From Prosapia bicincta (taxonomy: Eukaryota; Arthropoda; Insecta; Hemiptera; Cercopidae), in NCBI GenBank assembly GCA_036971475.1, contig JBAIZL010000002.1, positions 168,137,024 through 168,201,023 on the forward strand: a stretch of DNA of 64,000 nt. Direction: 5' to 3'. Below, piece by piece: positions 33,227-45,070 of this stretch. The notes beneath the pieces are model-generated. The model was not told the DNA's origin. It ran no database searches and saw only the letters and a list, made by a program, of their open reading frames with translations. The first letter of the stretch is position 1; each line of letters begins with the position of its first letter. A program made the translations under genes and the position numbers.

Positions 33227-34308
33227 GAAACGTAAAACACTATGTCGAAATGTTAAAACCTGAGTTGATATCGTCATAGAAACATATTCTTGCAAACAAA
33301 TGTCCTTTTTTAATGCTTCAAGAATTATTATTTTCAATTAGGAGAATATTTAGTTAACTACTTTTTCTCCAAACATTGGGGAAGCAACAATTCGTACACA
33401 CACGGACTCAGTATAAACAGAGAGCAAATTAACTCTTATCAATTATTCGTGATCCGTTATTTGTAGCCTGGCTTTTGTCTACTTTACAACGTCGGAATGA
33501 TTTACTCGAAGAGATATTTAGCGATTGCCTCACCCCAGCCCAGAATGTAATAATAACTATAAATATCAAAGATTCACGGTAACTGCAAATGAGAACCGTT
33601 TGTTCCCTTTACCCACGAATGGTGTTTTGCCCATACATTCGTTGCGTTAAGACTCGATGCGGGATATTTTATTTTCAAAAATCAAAAATACTTTATACAC
33701 GTCGTTAATTTAGTTAATTGTACAGTTGAAAGTTTGTGTTATGGTATGGCTTTGCAATTATTCCTATAATACTGTAATTTTAATTCTTAATTCCGTAATA
33801 CACAAATCTATAATGCTGTGATTATATATTGTTAAATATAAATTTATTTCTTCCTAAAATCGTAATCACGTGTAACTTCCGTCTAACTTTCGGTTTCGTG
33901 TAACTTTTACCACCCACCCTCCTTTAAGAGTACGTGGGGGTAGAGAAACCTTTGGACTCTGTTCTTATCCCTTACTCAGGATTCGATTAGGTTATTCCTA
34001 CCTCACTGTAGTAGTGAAACTTCATAAACATCAGATATCCTGTGTTGTAAAATCCCATCAGATATCCGTGGTCTTTAACCTCCTACACCATGCTTCTGAG
34101 CTGCATCATACCAGCGGAGGGTTTCACCGTTAGATCGAACAGTGAACCGCTTGTAATGTTTTAGGCCTTCTCACCTTGGTCACACGCCTCCCTTTCAGGA
34201 AGGTGGATATTGCATGTGCTTTTCCGAGAGGCAATGTTTTAGCCTGGGGCTCTATTCAGTGTACCTTTATTCATGGGAGAATAATTTGCTTTATAGAGTA
34301 AATTCTAA

Positions 34309-34701
34309 GAAAACTCACTTCCTTTAAACAAAATATTATCAGTTAAGTTAGAGGAATTATCTAAGAACTTAGAAGATAAGATAAATTGTTTAAAACTTTG
34401 TTTAACCATTTTAAAGAATGAAGTTTGTGAATTAGGGAGTAATCTAACTATCAGTTCTAGTGAATTAGAAAGTAAACTAGCTGGCAGTTCTAGTGGATTA
34501 GAGAGTAAAGTAGCTGCCAGTTCCAGTGAATTAGATAGTAAATTAGCTACCATTTCCAGTGAGTTAGAAATTAAATTAGCTTCCAGTTCCAGTGAATTAG
34601 ACACTAAATTAGCTTCCATATGCAGTGAATTGAACAGTAAATTAGCTAGCAGTTCGATTGAACTAGGGAGTAAATTAGCTGCCAGTTCCAAAGAATTATA
34701 G
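34309..34701 (+). CDS. open frame with 11-residue repeats (copy 1)
   Basis: 130 codons are open from just after a TAA to a TAG, with no ATG at the front. The N-terminal part (LNKILSVKLEELSKNLEDK) is followed by about eight tandem 11-residue repeats of the type SSSELESKLAG, coded by a 33-bp unit. Leucines fall at regular hendecad positions, so the product could form a coiled coil. Because the unit is a multiple of three, the minus strand is also open (34305-34691), which weakens any coding claim. Copy 2 keeps the same plus frame to a stop after four repeats. It may be an exon of a repetitive protein or simply a minisatellite. No family is recognised. Confidence 0.3.
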   Translation, partial: ENSLPLNKILSVKLEELSKNLEDKINCLKLCLTILKNEVCELGSNLTISSSELESKLAGSSSGLESKVAASSSELDSKLATISSELEIKLASSSSELDTKLASICSELNSKLASSSIELGSKLAASSKEL

Positions 34702-34790
34702 AGAAAAAATACTGCCAGTTCCAGTGAGTTATAGAGTAATTTAACTGCCAGTTCCAGTGAATGGAACAGCTCCCAATTCCTGTGAATGAG
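34448..34790 (+). repeat. 33-bp minisatellite
   Basis: About ten copies of AGTTCCAGTGAATTAGA followed by GTAAATTAGCTGCC; the last copies are out of frame or shortened. Confidence 0.85.
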
Positions 34791-35056
34791 AGACTACACT
34801 AACATTTGATGCGTGCTATCTGGTACCTTGTCATTTTCTCGTATAACATTTCGTCAGTTAACACTACCACATGTAATTTTAATGCTAAAGGCAAACCATT
34901 AGTGGTCACCACGCAGTAGGTGTTCATATACCTTGCATGTCATTGGTCATTATGTACATGAACGTGGATATCTAGATTCGGTTTCTACTTCACCCGATAT
35001 CATTTAAATTAACAATTACAAGCATATATTGAATTATTTAATAATTATATGCAAAT

Positions 35057-35841
35057 TTTTTTTTTTGAAAAAATATTATCAAAATGTAAAGTAAGAATAA
35101 AGATTAGAGCTAGTTTCGACAGTCACGATAGAGCTCAGCACTTGGCGGGATATCTAATTCAGCCCAAATTACAGATGTTAGTTTCTCGAATAGACAGACC
35201 AAATTAAACTCTGGAGCCAGCAGGATGTGACCCGTGTACGCAGACGTCCAGTAATTGTTTTAGCGTAGTTTGAACTATGGATTGTATAAAGAAAAAAATG
35301 ATAACTTATCTAACCTAATAAACAAAATTAATCCAAGGCACATAAAATTAAACCCATAGAGCAGTGAAACCGAAAATAGAACTGTACGTTATACTACATG
35401 ACAAAGGAATTCTCACACATCTGACTACTACAAGAACCGTCTGTTTCCTATAAATTTTGAAAATGAGAGCATGTAATAATTAGTTCTAGAAAGATTTACT
35501 CCATTTTCAAAACTTCAATAGTACTCTATTTCAACAGTACTATTGATGTTTTTAAATGGAGTTTATCCGAAACGCCTCAACAAAAGAGAATATTGAAAAG
35601 TTAGGAATGACAGAGAAATGTACTCAAACATATATATTTAATAACAGTACTGTACAGTATTTATTGTACTGTAATTATAGATAGGTAGCCTACATTATCA
35701 AATAAATATTGTACGCTAGTATTAGTGTTAAATACTGTAACCTATTATGTAATGGATTAGAAATCAGTATGTAGTGAATAAAATCTGTAATCATTTTAGA
35801 AATTCGGTTTCTTTCCACCCCTCCACTAAACGGACACCTCT
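35057..35841. other. unique AT-rich DNA
   Basis: Contains the local inverted pair AGTACT.AT.T..AACAGTACTATTGA near 35520-35545. No gene is supported. Confidence 0.35.
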
Positions 35842-35842
35842 G

Positions 35843-35920
<78 letters not shown>

Positions 35921-35955
35921 TGTGTGTGAGTGTATGTGTGTCTGTCTGTGTGTGT
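35842..35955 (+). repeat. (TA)n-(TG)n microsatellite
   Basis: About 80 bp of TA followed by TG with AG/TC interruptions. Confidence 0.95.
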
Positions 35956-36689
35956 TAAATAGTTAATACCTCATGAAATACGCGAACATACACCATGAAA
36001 ATTGTATCCATGATACCAACATAATTATGTTATTCTACACTAAACTAATAACTTCTAATCTTCGATTACCCAATGTAATGGGCATGAATCACAATACAAA
36101 ATTGTAGAATTTTGCACACAATTGTATGTGACATAGTATAACGACGGGGTGAAGGGTCGCGGAGGAGCGCTAGATTTAATATCGTGTACAAGGGAGCATT
36201 TTATGTATAAAGGTCCCCTCATGACTTCAACAAATATTGCCAACTGGAATGCCCATCACTCAAGCATAAATTCTTCTGCGGGAAGGAAAGAATGCTTTCA
36301 AAATATCTCACTAGTATAAAGTTTTTACTAATTGTACTGCTACAATATTTAACTCAAAATTGGTTTTATCCGTTCCTACTATTAGGCGAGCAGGGGAGTT
36401 CATCCTTTACTTTGATCAGTTGGCGTGAAGTAATATGAAAGGCAAATGTGTTTAAACTATTTAGTGAATTTGTAACTTTGCACGTGTTTGCTATTAGGTA
36501 ACAATATTGGCAATGAAATATTCTTAAACATTTGGTTTTACTAAACGTGTTTATAGAATAAGTATTTCTTATGACAAGCCTAACTCTGTTACACGGAAAA
36601 CAAGTAATATAAACAAAATAAATTCCAAGTCAATTCGTACTAAGGTTATTAAAGAAAAATGTAATAAATAATTACTATATATAAATAAT
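35956..36689. other. unique AT-rich DNA
   Basis: No supported gene. A minus frame at 36055-36243 is unrecognised. Confidence 0.35.
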
Positions 36690-36945
36690 TACATAACCTA
36701 TGCGTTAAATCAGCTATTCTACTTCATAACCCATAACACAAAGTCTGCTGTCTTATGAAGTCATATGTTATCACTTATTTTAAACCTAGTGGGATGAAAT
36801 AACTATACTGGATACCTTGGCCGTTTTGTGAAACGTTTTTCTTCCATATAAAACTAAAATATTTCAAAAAATTTAATAATTAAAGTAATATTTCAAAAAA
36901 ATCTGTATTAGCAACAAGTGTCATCCACTACAAGTTTAAAAACAT
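36690..36945 (+). repeat. dispersed repeat R1, most of the unit
   Basis: Runs from ATAACCTATGCGTTAAA.CAGCTATTCTAC through CATATGTTATCACTTATTTTAAA and GGGATGAAATAACTATACTGG to ACAAGTGTCATCCACTACAAG, ending before the GATGAATAAAAAG block. Confidence 0.65.
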
Positions 36946-37477
36946 ATCACATACTTATAACACTAAAACATAAGTTTAATTTGACTGGATGATTAAATTG
37001 TATTTTAATAACGAATAAATTTAAATAGAAGGAATTGAAAAACTTTAGGCTTGCCACGTTACGAAGATCTTCTAGTTTTAGACCAAAGTAATTGATAACA
37101 TATGATTTCAATAAACAGCTGATATTTGTGCTAAAGATTAGGTTGTAGAACATCTGTTTTTTTATTTATTGATATCTTCAGCTTCGTTATTATACAATTT
37201 GTTTAATTTATTTTAAATTATTTTATTATTAAATTAAATCTTTTAAAACTCTTGTAATCATCTCTAATGAAATTTTACGATTTTCTTGAATGACTATGAA
37301 ATTGTACTTTACCTTTTTCCCTAACTATAATGTTCATAGAATTATACGGCTACTGACCATAAGAAAGTGAGTTTGGATTAGGGCTGTTTGAAATCCAGCA
37401 GCTGACGACTAAAATTAATTATTTAAATTTAATTACTGAATTAAAATTTAAAAACATGATTAAGATCAAGTGTTGCC

Positions 37478-37563
37478 CTCTCCAAGTTTTAAAAAAATGT
37501 ATTTGAACTTAGAAAAATGGCTAGATAGTATTTTACTAACGATTGAAAAAATTACAAAAAGAA

Positions 37564-37565
<2 letters not shown>
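37478..37565 (+). repeat. dispersed repeat R1, 3' fragment
   Basis: TTTTAAAAAAATGTATTTGAACTT followed by ATAGTATTTTACTAACGATTGAAAA matches the R1 3' part. It runs straight into the (TA)n at 37565. Confidence 0.5.

Positions 37566-37629
<64 letters not shown>
37565..37629 (+). repeat. (TA)n microsatellite
   Basis: 65 bp of TA between an R1 fragment and a solitary hairpin unit. Confidence 0.96.
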
Positions 37630-37633
<4 letters not shown>

Positions 37634-37717
37634 AGCTTTGCAACACTGTCTTCTTGTATTCACTTATCACTTTCACTATATGTACTTAAACAAGAATTTT
37701 ACTTGGTAAGTACTTAC

Positions 37718-37722
<5 letters not shown>
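37630..37722 (-). repeat. solitary hairpin repeat unit (inverted, partial)
   Basis: GTAGCTTTGCAACACTGTCTTCTTGTAT then CACTTTCACTATATGTACTTAAACAAGAA is the reverse complement of one arm and the tail of the 1-8230 unit. The second arm is missing, replaced by GGTAAGTACTTACTTATTTA. It shows that the family is dispersed rather than confined to one locus. Confidence 0.75.
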
Positions 37723-37761
<39 letters not shown>

Positions 37762-37803
37762 CAATATGTATTCTTGTGTATTAATAAAGAACTAAGTCGA
37801 AAT

Positions 37804-37842
<39 letters not shown>
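37723..37842 (+). repeat. two (TA)n tracts around a foldback-arm fragment
   Basis: TA at 37724-37758 and 37808-37842 flank TCGCAATATGTATTCTTGTG followed by TATTAATAAAGAACTAAG. That is the reverse complement of the outer arm and flank of the foldbacks at 52041 and 57387. Confidence 0.7.
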
Positions 37843-37845
<3 letters not shown>

Positions 37846-37967
37846 TTTATTGTTCATTAGAAAGTTATACGTAAATTTTGTTTTATTTCACTCAAATATC
37901 GTTTCTTCACATTAAAATATATAGTCTTTAATAATAGGAACACACTACCCACCAGCTCGCTACTTAC

Positions 37968-38024
37968 CACACGAAGAGTACGACGAATCCCGATTCCCGA
38001 TGCTTCCACAATGTTACAAGTCAA
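37968..38024 (-). CDS. possible coding exon (minus-strand gene, exon c)
   Basis: 57 nt, exactly 19 codons, open only in frame 0 (LTCNIVEASGIGIRRTLRV) and followed by a strong donor (GTG then GTAAGTAGC). Phase 0 at both ends would let it sit between the exons at 45071-45184 and 24768-24879. The acceptor (AACTGCAAATCAG) has a poor pyrimidine tract, and a TATATAAA lies just upstream, so it could instead be part of a promoter or untranslated exon. Confidence 0.3.
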
Positions 38025-39312
38025 CTGATTTGCAGTTTATATACTGGGAAAATTTAAATTAACATTTCACACTTGTTCTAACGAAATGTAAATTGCGAGT
38101 TATAATTTCTGAGAGCTGTCCACTGTAAAATGTTGTCGACAAATTCTAGCCGAAGCACATTTACTGCGTTGTTGAAACGTAAACCATTATAATGTCGAAA
38201 TGTTAAAACCTGAGTTGATGTCGTCATAGAAACATAATCTTACAAACACATTTCCTTTCTTTAATTGTTCAAGAATTGTTATTTTTAATTAGGTGTTTAT
38301 TAGTTTTTCTTCAAACTTTGGCAAGACTGTGATTATTATAGAAGCTTCAACAACGGCCTTTAAATTAGCAAGCCTTCGTACACACACGGACTCAGTATAA
38401 ACAGAGAGCAAATAACTCTTACCAATTATTCGTGATCCGACATTTGTAGCCTGGCTTTTGTCTACTTTACAACGTCGGAATGATTTACGCGTAGAGATAT
38501 TTAGCGATTGCCTCACCACAGCCCAGAATGTAATAATAACTATAAATATCAAGGATTCACGGTAACTGCGAATGAGAACCGTTTGTTCCCTTTACCCACG
38601 AATGGTGTTTTGCCCATACATTCGTTGCGTTAAGGCTCGATGCGGGATATTTTATATTAAAAAATCAAAAAAACTTTATACATGTCGTTAATTTAGTTAA
38701 TTGTACAGTTGAAAGTTTGTGTTATGGTATAGCTTTGCAATTATTCCTATAATTATGTAATTTTAATTCTTAATTCCGTAATACACAAATCTATAATGCT
38801 GTGATTATATATTGTTAAATATAAATTTATTTCTTCCTAAAATCGTAATCACGTGTAACTTCCGTCTAACTTTCGGTTTCGTGTAACTTTTACCACCCAC
38901 CCTCCTCTATGAGTACGTGGGGGTCGAGAAACCTTTGGACTCTATTCTTATCCCTTACTCAGGATTCGCTTAGGGTATTCCTACCTCACTGTAGTAGTGA
39001 AGCACCCACTTCATAAACATCAAATATCCTGTGTTGTAAAATCCCATCAGATATCCGTGGTCTTTAACCTCCTACACCATGCTTCTGAGCTGCATCATAC
39101 CAGCGGAGGGTTTCACCGTTAGATCGAACAGTGAACCGCTTGTAATGTTTTAGGCCTGCTCACCTTGGACACACGCCAACCTTTCAGGAAGGTGGATATT
39201 GCATGTGCTTTTCCGAGAGACAACGTTTTAGCCTGGAGCTCTATTCAGAGTCCCTTTATTCATGGGAGAATAATTTGCTTTATAGAGTATATTCTAAAAA
39301 AACTCACTTCCT

Positions 39313-39561
39313 TTGAACAAAGTATTATCAGTTAAGATAGAGGAGTTATCTAAGAACTTAGAAAATAAGATAAGTTGTTTAAAACTTTGGTTAACCATTT
39401 TAAAGAATGAAGTTTGTGAATTAGGGAGTAATCTAACTGTCAGTTCTAGTGAATTAGAAAGTAAACTAGCTGGCAGTTCTAGTGGATTAAAGAGTAAAGT
39501 AGCTGCCAGTTCCAGTGAATTATATAGTAAATTAGCTGCCATTTCCAGTGAATTAGACTAA
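39313..39561 (+). pseudogene. open frame with 11-residue repeats (copy 2, shortened)
   Basis: Same frame as the copy at 34309-34701: KIEELSKNLENKISCLKLW, then repeats SSSELESKLAG, SSSGLKSKVAA, SSSELYSKLAA, ending ISSELD and a stop. An indel after the fourth repeat removes the rest of the frame. There is no ATG; a TTG is the only nearby alternative. If the repeat is coding at all, this copy is truncated. Confidence 0.28.
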
Positions 39562-39760
39562 ATTAGCTTCCAGATCAAGTGAATTGAACAGTAAATTAGC
39601 TAGCAGTTCCAGTGAACTAGGGAGTAAATAGCTGCCAGTTCCAATGAATTATAGAGAAAAAATACTGCCAGTTCCAGTGAGTTACAGAGTAATTTAACTG
39701 CCAGTTCCAGTAAATGGAACAGTAAATTAGCTCCCAGTTCCTGTGAATGAGAGACTAAAC
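39432..39760 (+). repeat. 33-bp minisatellite, copy 2
   Basis: About nine units of the same 33-bp repeat as in copy 1, several with deletions. Confidence 0.8.
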
Positions 39761-40420
39761 TAACATTTGATGCGTGCCATCTGGTACCTTGTCATTTCCT
39801 CATATAACATCTCGTCAGTTAACACTAACACATGTTATTTCATTGCTAAAGGCAAACCATCAGTGGTGACCACGCAGTAGATGTTGATATACCTTGCATG
39901 TCATTGGTTATTAAGTACATGAACGTGGAAATCTAGATTCGGTTTCTACTTCACCCGATATCATTAAAATTAACAATTACAAGCACATAATTAATTATTT
40001 AATAATTATATGCAAATTGCAATATTGTAGGTAAATTAAATAACTCAGGAGAACTACTTTAGATAGAATACAGTGCTACCTAAATTAGATTGCCTATTAT
40101 AATGACTCCGTAACAATAACCAATAGCTATGTCCAGGTTACAAATTGCTTTCAAATGAGAAATATTTATGCCAATCATGTCCCAAAGAACATGTTCATTA
40201 GTTTACATCTAAATCTGCACAAATTATTACGTTCAAAATCGCATTGCATTATAGCACGCTGTGATTGGTTGAATTATGGCACCGCATTGCTAGATGATGA
40301 TATGTTTCCTACTAATAATGGGAAAATCAGATTCAATCATGTTATCACAGGTAAATTATCATCAATAATCCTGAGTTAGAGTAAATGTTTAATACATGAC
40401 TTCATTTTAATAATTTTATT

Positions 40421-40470
40421 CCTGAGGATGCTGAAGTTCGAAGAAAGCTTTTATCGACGAAAAGCTTTGA
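40421..40470 (+). ncRNA. degenerate hammerhead ribozyme relic
   Basis: CCTGAGGATGCTGAAG ... ATCGACGAAAAGCTTTGAATAA keeps CUGAGGA (fits CUGANGA), GAAA and the palindromic stem III AAGCUU. Stem II carries extra bases, however, and can only form with a bulge (GUUCGA with UCGAC). The 3' flank (AATAATATATGTAATAAAAC) resembles that of the PLE copy near 58970, marking it as a PLE end. Confidence 0.45.
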
Positions 40471-40520
40471 ATAATATATGTAATAAAACTAATCTTGTTT
40501 TTGAAATGTTTTATAATTTA

Positions 40521-40521
40521 T

Positions 40522-40598
<77 letters not shown>
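40521..40598 (+). repeat. (TA)n microsatellite
   Basis: About 78 bp of TA ending exactly at the CAGTAG end of a Tigger-like element. Confidence 0.95.
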
Positions 40599-40601
<3 letters not shown>

Positions 40602-41260
40602 TAGAGTCTAGATATTCCAGGTAAATGGAACCGATAATTACTCGGATTGTCGAGAGCTCGAATTACATGGATATACGCTCAAGACCATTATAAATACTAG
40701 GATTTCTAATGATCCCTAATACTATAATTAAGAACGCACAAAATACCTTTATAGAACGTTATTGATTACAATACTTACAAGAAACAATGTTGCTGTGAAA
40801 TCGCAGAAGCACATCTGTTGTTCAATATAGCGTAATGCAGTTTCCAAGGCGGTCGTTCCTTCTAATTTTCGTTTCTTGTACTATCTCGGCCGAACCTTAT
40901 TTTCTCACCTTCAGTAGTTTTTGGTATTATTTCAATAATCGCAACATCTTTTATCTCAAATTGTTCACATCGAATTTTTTTACATCAATAAAGCTTCATG
41001 ATAAAATATTTCAAATATATTTCTTTTTCTGGATCAATAACACAGTCAACAGTTTCATCATGACTCAGAATTTTATACCACAACTTACTTGATGTTTCTT
41101 CTTTTACTTTGTTCCATGATTCGGCTGCCCAGAACACAACTCCCTTGACTGTAACTTTTTTAGAAAGCACACAATGCTTTCTTCTCCTTCAGTCGCTTCC
41201 ATTGATTGTGGAAGGTAACGTGCGTATTTCTTGTTAGAAAATCGGGAAAGCTGACCAACT
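40599..41260 (-). mobile_element. Tigger/pogo-like DNA transposon, partial
   Basis: The left end CAGTAGAGTCTAGATATTCC, with AACCGATAATTACTCGGATTGTCGAG following, is a pogo/Tigger-style terminal repeat bordered by TA, the target of this superfamily. A minus-strand transposase C-terminus lies inside (40985-41170), so this is the 3' end of the element. The other terminus was not found; sequence runs into the 158-bp satellite from about 41480. Confidence 0.6.
40985..41170 (-). pseudogene. Tigger-like transposase C-terminal fragment
   Basis: 61 codons on the minus strand. VTVKGVVFWAAESWNKVKE followed by ETSSKLWYKIL fits the conserved Tigger/jerky pattern near the end of the transposase (a W-A-.-.-W-N-.-V segment before a .CWRKIL-like motif). 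The catalytic D,D,D core is not present in this piece. A family match is reasonable; the fragment cannot be functional. Confidence 0.5.
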
Positions 41261-41479
41261 AGCCAAGCTGGGACCAACTCTCGCCAACATGAGCATTTGA
41301 TTTACTTACAGTTCTCCAAGTCCCTAATATACATCAACACCAAAAATGGTATGAAGATAGATTGAGAAAATTCTCGGTGGCAAGGTTTTGTAAGATCAAT
41401 TGACCATAGCGTTCGGAAAGAAGGCAGCCCATGGGAACCTTGCTGCACACCTCTATAGCATCCACATGTTACCGTGATA

Positions 41480-42440
41480 TTAAATCACTCTGCATCATAG
41501 TTACTAATGTTATCTGTCTTGACTATGTATAAATTCAGAAGTCTCGCAATTCCTACTCAACGCGAGGCTCTACTTCCTTGTCCTGCGTTGTACATTGCAA
41601 AGGTTTAGTAATACACACCAGCTTCAGCTAACTGTCGGGACCCAGCATCATAGTAACTAAGTAAATGTTATCTGTCTTGACTATGTATAAATCCAGAAGT
41701 GTCGCAATTCCTACTCAACTCGTGGCGCTACTTCTTTGTCCTGCGGTGTATATTGCAAAGGTTTAGTAATACACACCAGCTTCAGCTAACTGTCGGGACC
41801 CAGCATCATAGTAACTAAGTAAATGTTATCTGTCTTGACTATGTATAAATCCAGAAGTGTCGCAATTCCTACTCAACGCGTTGCGCTACTTCCTTTTCCT
41901 GCGTTGTACATTGCAAAGGTTTAGTAATACATACCAGCTTCAGCGAACTGTTGGGACCCAGCATCATAGTAACTAAGTAAATGTTATATGTCTTGACTAT
42001 GTATAAATCCAGAAGTGTCGCAATTCCTACTCAACTCGTGGCGCTACTTCTTTGTCCTGCGGTGTATATTGCAAAGGTTTAGTAATACACACCAGCTTCA
42101 GCTAACTGTCGGGACCCAGCATCATAGTAACTAAGTAAATGTTATCTGTCTTGACTATGTATAAATCCAGAAGTGTCGCAATTTCTACTCAACGCGTTGC
42201 GCTACTTCCTTTTCCTGCGTTGTACATTGCAAAGGTTTAGTAATACATACCAGCTTCAGCGAACTGTTGGGACCCAGCATCATAGTTACTAAGTAAATGT
42301 TATCTGTCTTGACTATGTATAAATCCAGAAGTGTCGCAATTCCTACTCAACGCGTGGCGCTACTTCCTTGTCCTGCGATGTACATCGCAAAGGCTTAGTA
42401 ATACAGACCAGTTTCAGCGAACTATCGGGGCCCAGCATCC
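41480..42440 (+). repeat. 158-bp satellite array with dimeric higher-order pattern
   Basis: CAGCATCATAGTAACTAAG recurs at 41643, 41801, 41959, 42117 and 42275, exactly 158 bp apart, with a diverged first unit near 41490 and a last one ending near 42440. Units alternate between two variants (CTCGTGGCGCTACTTCTTTG and GCGTTGCGCTACTTCCTTTT; CTGTCGGG and CTGTTGGG), so a 316-bp dimer is the amplified unit. No open frame spans it. Confidence 0.9.
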
Positions 42441-42837
42441 ATTATCCGTTCCACCCCATAGATGCTCAGGAGTACCTCCCCTAAACGTAACTTCTTAATT
42501 GGGTAATGCCACGGTTGAGATGAACGGTACACAGGCTACCAACTCCAGACACAAATACCTGAAATTCAATAAAAATGTATGATGGCCATTGCAAATGGGA
42601 TGTAACTTCATGCATAACCACTTGGATTGCCATTGAAAATAGTAATTAAATTTATAAATATAATATGAGGTTTCAAGGTTATATAACAACCGGGCGGGTC
42701 TTATTTTGACCGCGGAAGGTGATAGCTGGAATTGAAAAATGCTTTAAGTGGTTCCCTTTACTTCTGAACTCTCTATTTATTTATTTTATTCAATTCTTTT
42801 TTTTTAGTTTACACTGCCTTACACATATCATCCTAAA

Positions 42838-43140
42838 ATTTTCAGTCGTAACTAAAATACGTTTTTTTCGTCCACTCAAGTTCAAATACACTTTTTAAAA
42901 TTGTAGCAGATAACACTCGATGTTAATAGTTATTTTTTTCAAATAATAGTTCCATATTTAAATTTAATTAAATAACTTTAATTTTTTGTGGGAGACAATT
43001 TTATGTCATAGAGGGAAAATTATGCAATATATTTATTTTGTTCCATTTCCCTTAAAATAAGTGATAAAATATCGTTTTATAAAATAGCTGAATTTATGTT
43101 ATAGGTTGTAAGGTAGAACAGCTGTTTTAACGCATAAGTT
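42838..43140 (-). repeat. dispersed repeat R1, near full length
   Basis: Begins ATTTTCAGTCGTAACTAAAATACG, CGTCCACTCAAGTTCAAATAC and ends GGTAGAACAGCTGTTTTAACGCATAAG. The internal part carries an insertion or diverged stretch relative to other copies. Confidence 0.6.
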
Positions 43141-44177
43141 ATGTTACTATAATTATATTATTTGTAATTATTTATTTATGAGTAACTTAAATAAAATGTT
43201 TCTTTGATAACCGAAATAGGAATTTATTTTAAAAAACGTTGTTTATATTATTTGTTTTTTAACGGTTATTGCTTGTCAAAGCTAAGATGAAAGTGTCTAT
43301 AAGTGTTTATGCGGTTTATTGCTTTTTCTTTAAAACCGCGATTACCAGCGACAGCCTGGATAAAAATATTGCAGATTGATATTACTGCCTGATCCTCATT
43401 ACGCATTCTCAAATGGAAACAACTATTTTATGAATCATAATATATGAATGAATATTTGCAATATTTTCTTTGTCATTAGGCAAGTGTAATGTTGTGTCTA
43501 ACAGTGTTGTTGTTTAATACGTTTGCCGTATGACTAATGGATATAGTTCCAGGCTAATGAAGAAAATTAACCGTAAAGCACTATCATTGCGATGGTGATA
43601 AATTATGGTTCGATATCGCTTTATTACCCTTTTTTGTCCTTACACCTGGCGCCAAAACCGTTTCAGTACTATCTAACTAGTGACAGCCTTAAAGTTTGAT
43701 TGATGTTTATAGCGTTATTGTGAGGAAAAAGTTTCAAAATCTGCCCTTAAAGATTACTTTGCAAATCTAATTAGAGATCACTATGAACTGATTATGGTAA
43801 AGTGGAAAATGGTTGAGGTAATGCATCATTAGAAACTGCTTTTATGTGTACGTTATATTGAACAGCGTGGTATTTATAGCCCATTACTGAGGCTATATTT
43901 TCACGTTCGAAGCGCTGACTGATCGGTCATATAACTTGGATAGATTTGCTTGATTACATAATGGCCAAAGGTAGGAACAAAACAGGGAAAGCCTTGATCA
44001 AAATATAATTTACTTAATATTGACAATGACTTCCAAATGGTGTTACAACAAAATAAATTACTGTTTCGAAATCACACGAAACTTTTAAAACATTCTTGGA
44101 CCAAAATACATTCTTGGACATTTTGTAGGTAATTAATATGTCTGTATGATGTTGTTATGAAAGGGAGCTAAATAATT
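43141..44177. other. unique AT-rich DNA
   Basis: No gene or repeat is supported. Confidence 0.4.

Positions 44178-44233
<56 letters not shown>
44178..44233 (+). repeat. (TA)n microsatellite
   Basis: About 56 bp of TA with one GTATAT step. Confidence 0.95.
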
Positions 44234-44235
<2 letters not shown>

Positions 44236-44480
44236 AAACAATCACACTTTAATGTACTAAACAAGAGTCTTACTTCTTATATATGTGAATCTACTTTCAA
44301 GAACTATTAATTTACTTTTCCCATTTTCGATCTTGTTCTGATACTCAGGATTAAAGAAAATGCGTGAAAATGAAAACAAGAAATTAAGATGTTCTGAAAA
44401 GTCGACTCGCATATATACTAAGTAAGATTCTTGTTTAGTACATTCAATTTAGGTGTAAGTGATGAGTAAATACGAGAAAA
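44234..44480 (+). repeat. diverged hairpin unit with an expanded loop
   Basis: The left arm AATCACACTTTAATGTACTAAACAAGAGTC (about 44240) and the right arm AGTAAGATTCTTGTTTAGTACATTC then GGTGTAAGTGATGAG (about 44418) are the arms of the 1-8230 unit, but about 145 bp instead of 10 separates them. The usual tail (AATACGAGAAAACAAAG) follows. This may be an ancestral longer foldback. Confidence 0.65.
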
Positions 44481-44534
44481 CAAAGTTAAAAAAAGCAAAG
44501 TTTAAAAGCAATTTTTTATATATAGGCCTATGTA

Positions 44535-44578
44535 TATATGTGCGTGCGCGCGCGCGTGTGTGTGTGTGCGCGTGTGCC
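44535..44578 (+). repeat. (GT)n/(GC)n microsatellite
   Basis: GTGCGTGCGCGCGCGCGTGT and similar: an alternating purine-pyrimidine run, unusual in GC content for this window. Confidence 0.9.
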
Positions 44579-44763
44579 CAATTAATACAGGTTATAATAC
44601 GGCAATGTTTAAAAGTCTAAAAGTTAATGCGTTATTTAAATTTATCAAGATATCACAAGTGTGTCTAATGAATAAAGCGTAAAACACACTGAATCTTGCA
44701 ATGATTTATCCTGATTATAAGGTTTAGTATAAGCCTGCGTACTCTACAAAGCGCCATTTCACT

Positions 44764-44879
<116 letters not shown>

Positions 44880-45070
44880 ATATTTAAATATATGCTACAC
44901 CGTATTCATACTTTTAAATAGACTAACTTCCTTGAGTTAACTCAATTTGATGTCAACTCTTTAATGTTGTTGATATTAGGTTTTATCCCTTACTAACCAG
45001 GACCTTCAAAGTTATTTCTTGGTTGGTCTTTAAATTTTTTCTCAAAAATCTAAACATTTCTGTACATTAC

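Larger units (their letters stand above)
33227..35056 (+). repeat. 1.8-kb segmental duplication, copy 1
   Basis: The copy at 38174-40018 matches this segment almost throughout, starting at GAAACGTAAA and ending at ATAATTATATGCAAATT, with scattered substitutions (about 5-7% by eye) and a few indels. One is about 50 bp present only in copy 2 (near 38320-38370). The two lie in direct orientation about 4.95 kb apart. The unit includes a CACCCACCCTCCT stretch, a GC-richer block and the 33-bp minisatellite. Confidence 0.9.
38174..40018 (+). repeat. 1.8-kb segmental duplication, copy 2
   Basis: Partner of 33227-35056 in direct orientation. It carries the same GC-richer block and minisatellite, with fewer repeats and small frameshifting indels near 39558 and 39630. 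The 3.1-kb interval between copies (35057-38173) is not duplicated. Confidence 0.9.

Noticed and set aside
36055..36243. Minus-strand 62-codon frame in GC-richer DNA
   Set aside because: No family resemblance and no splice sites; length is compatible with chance.
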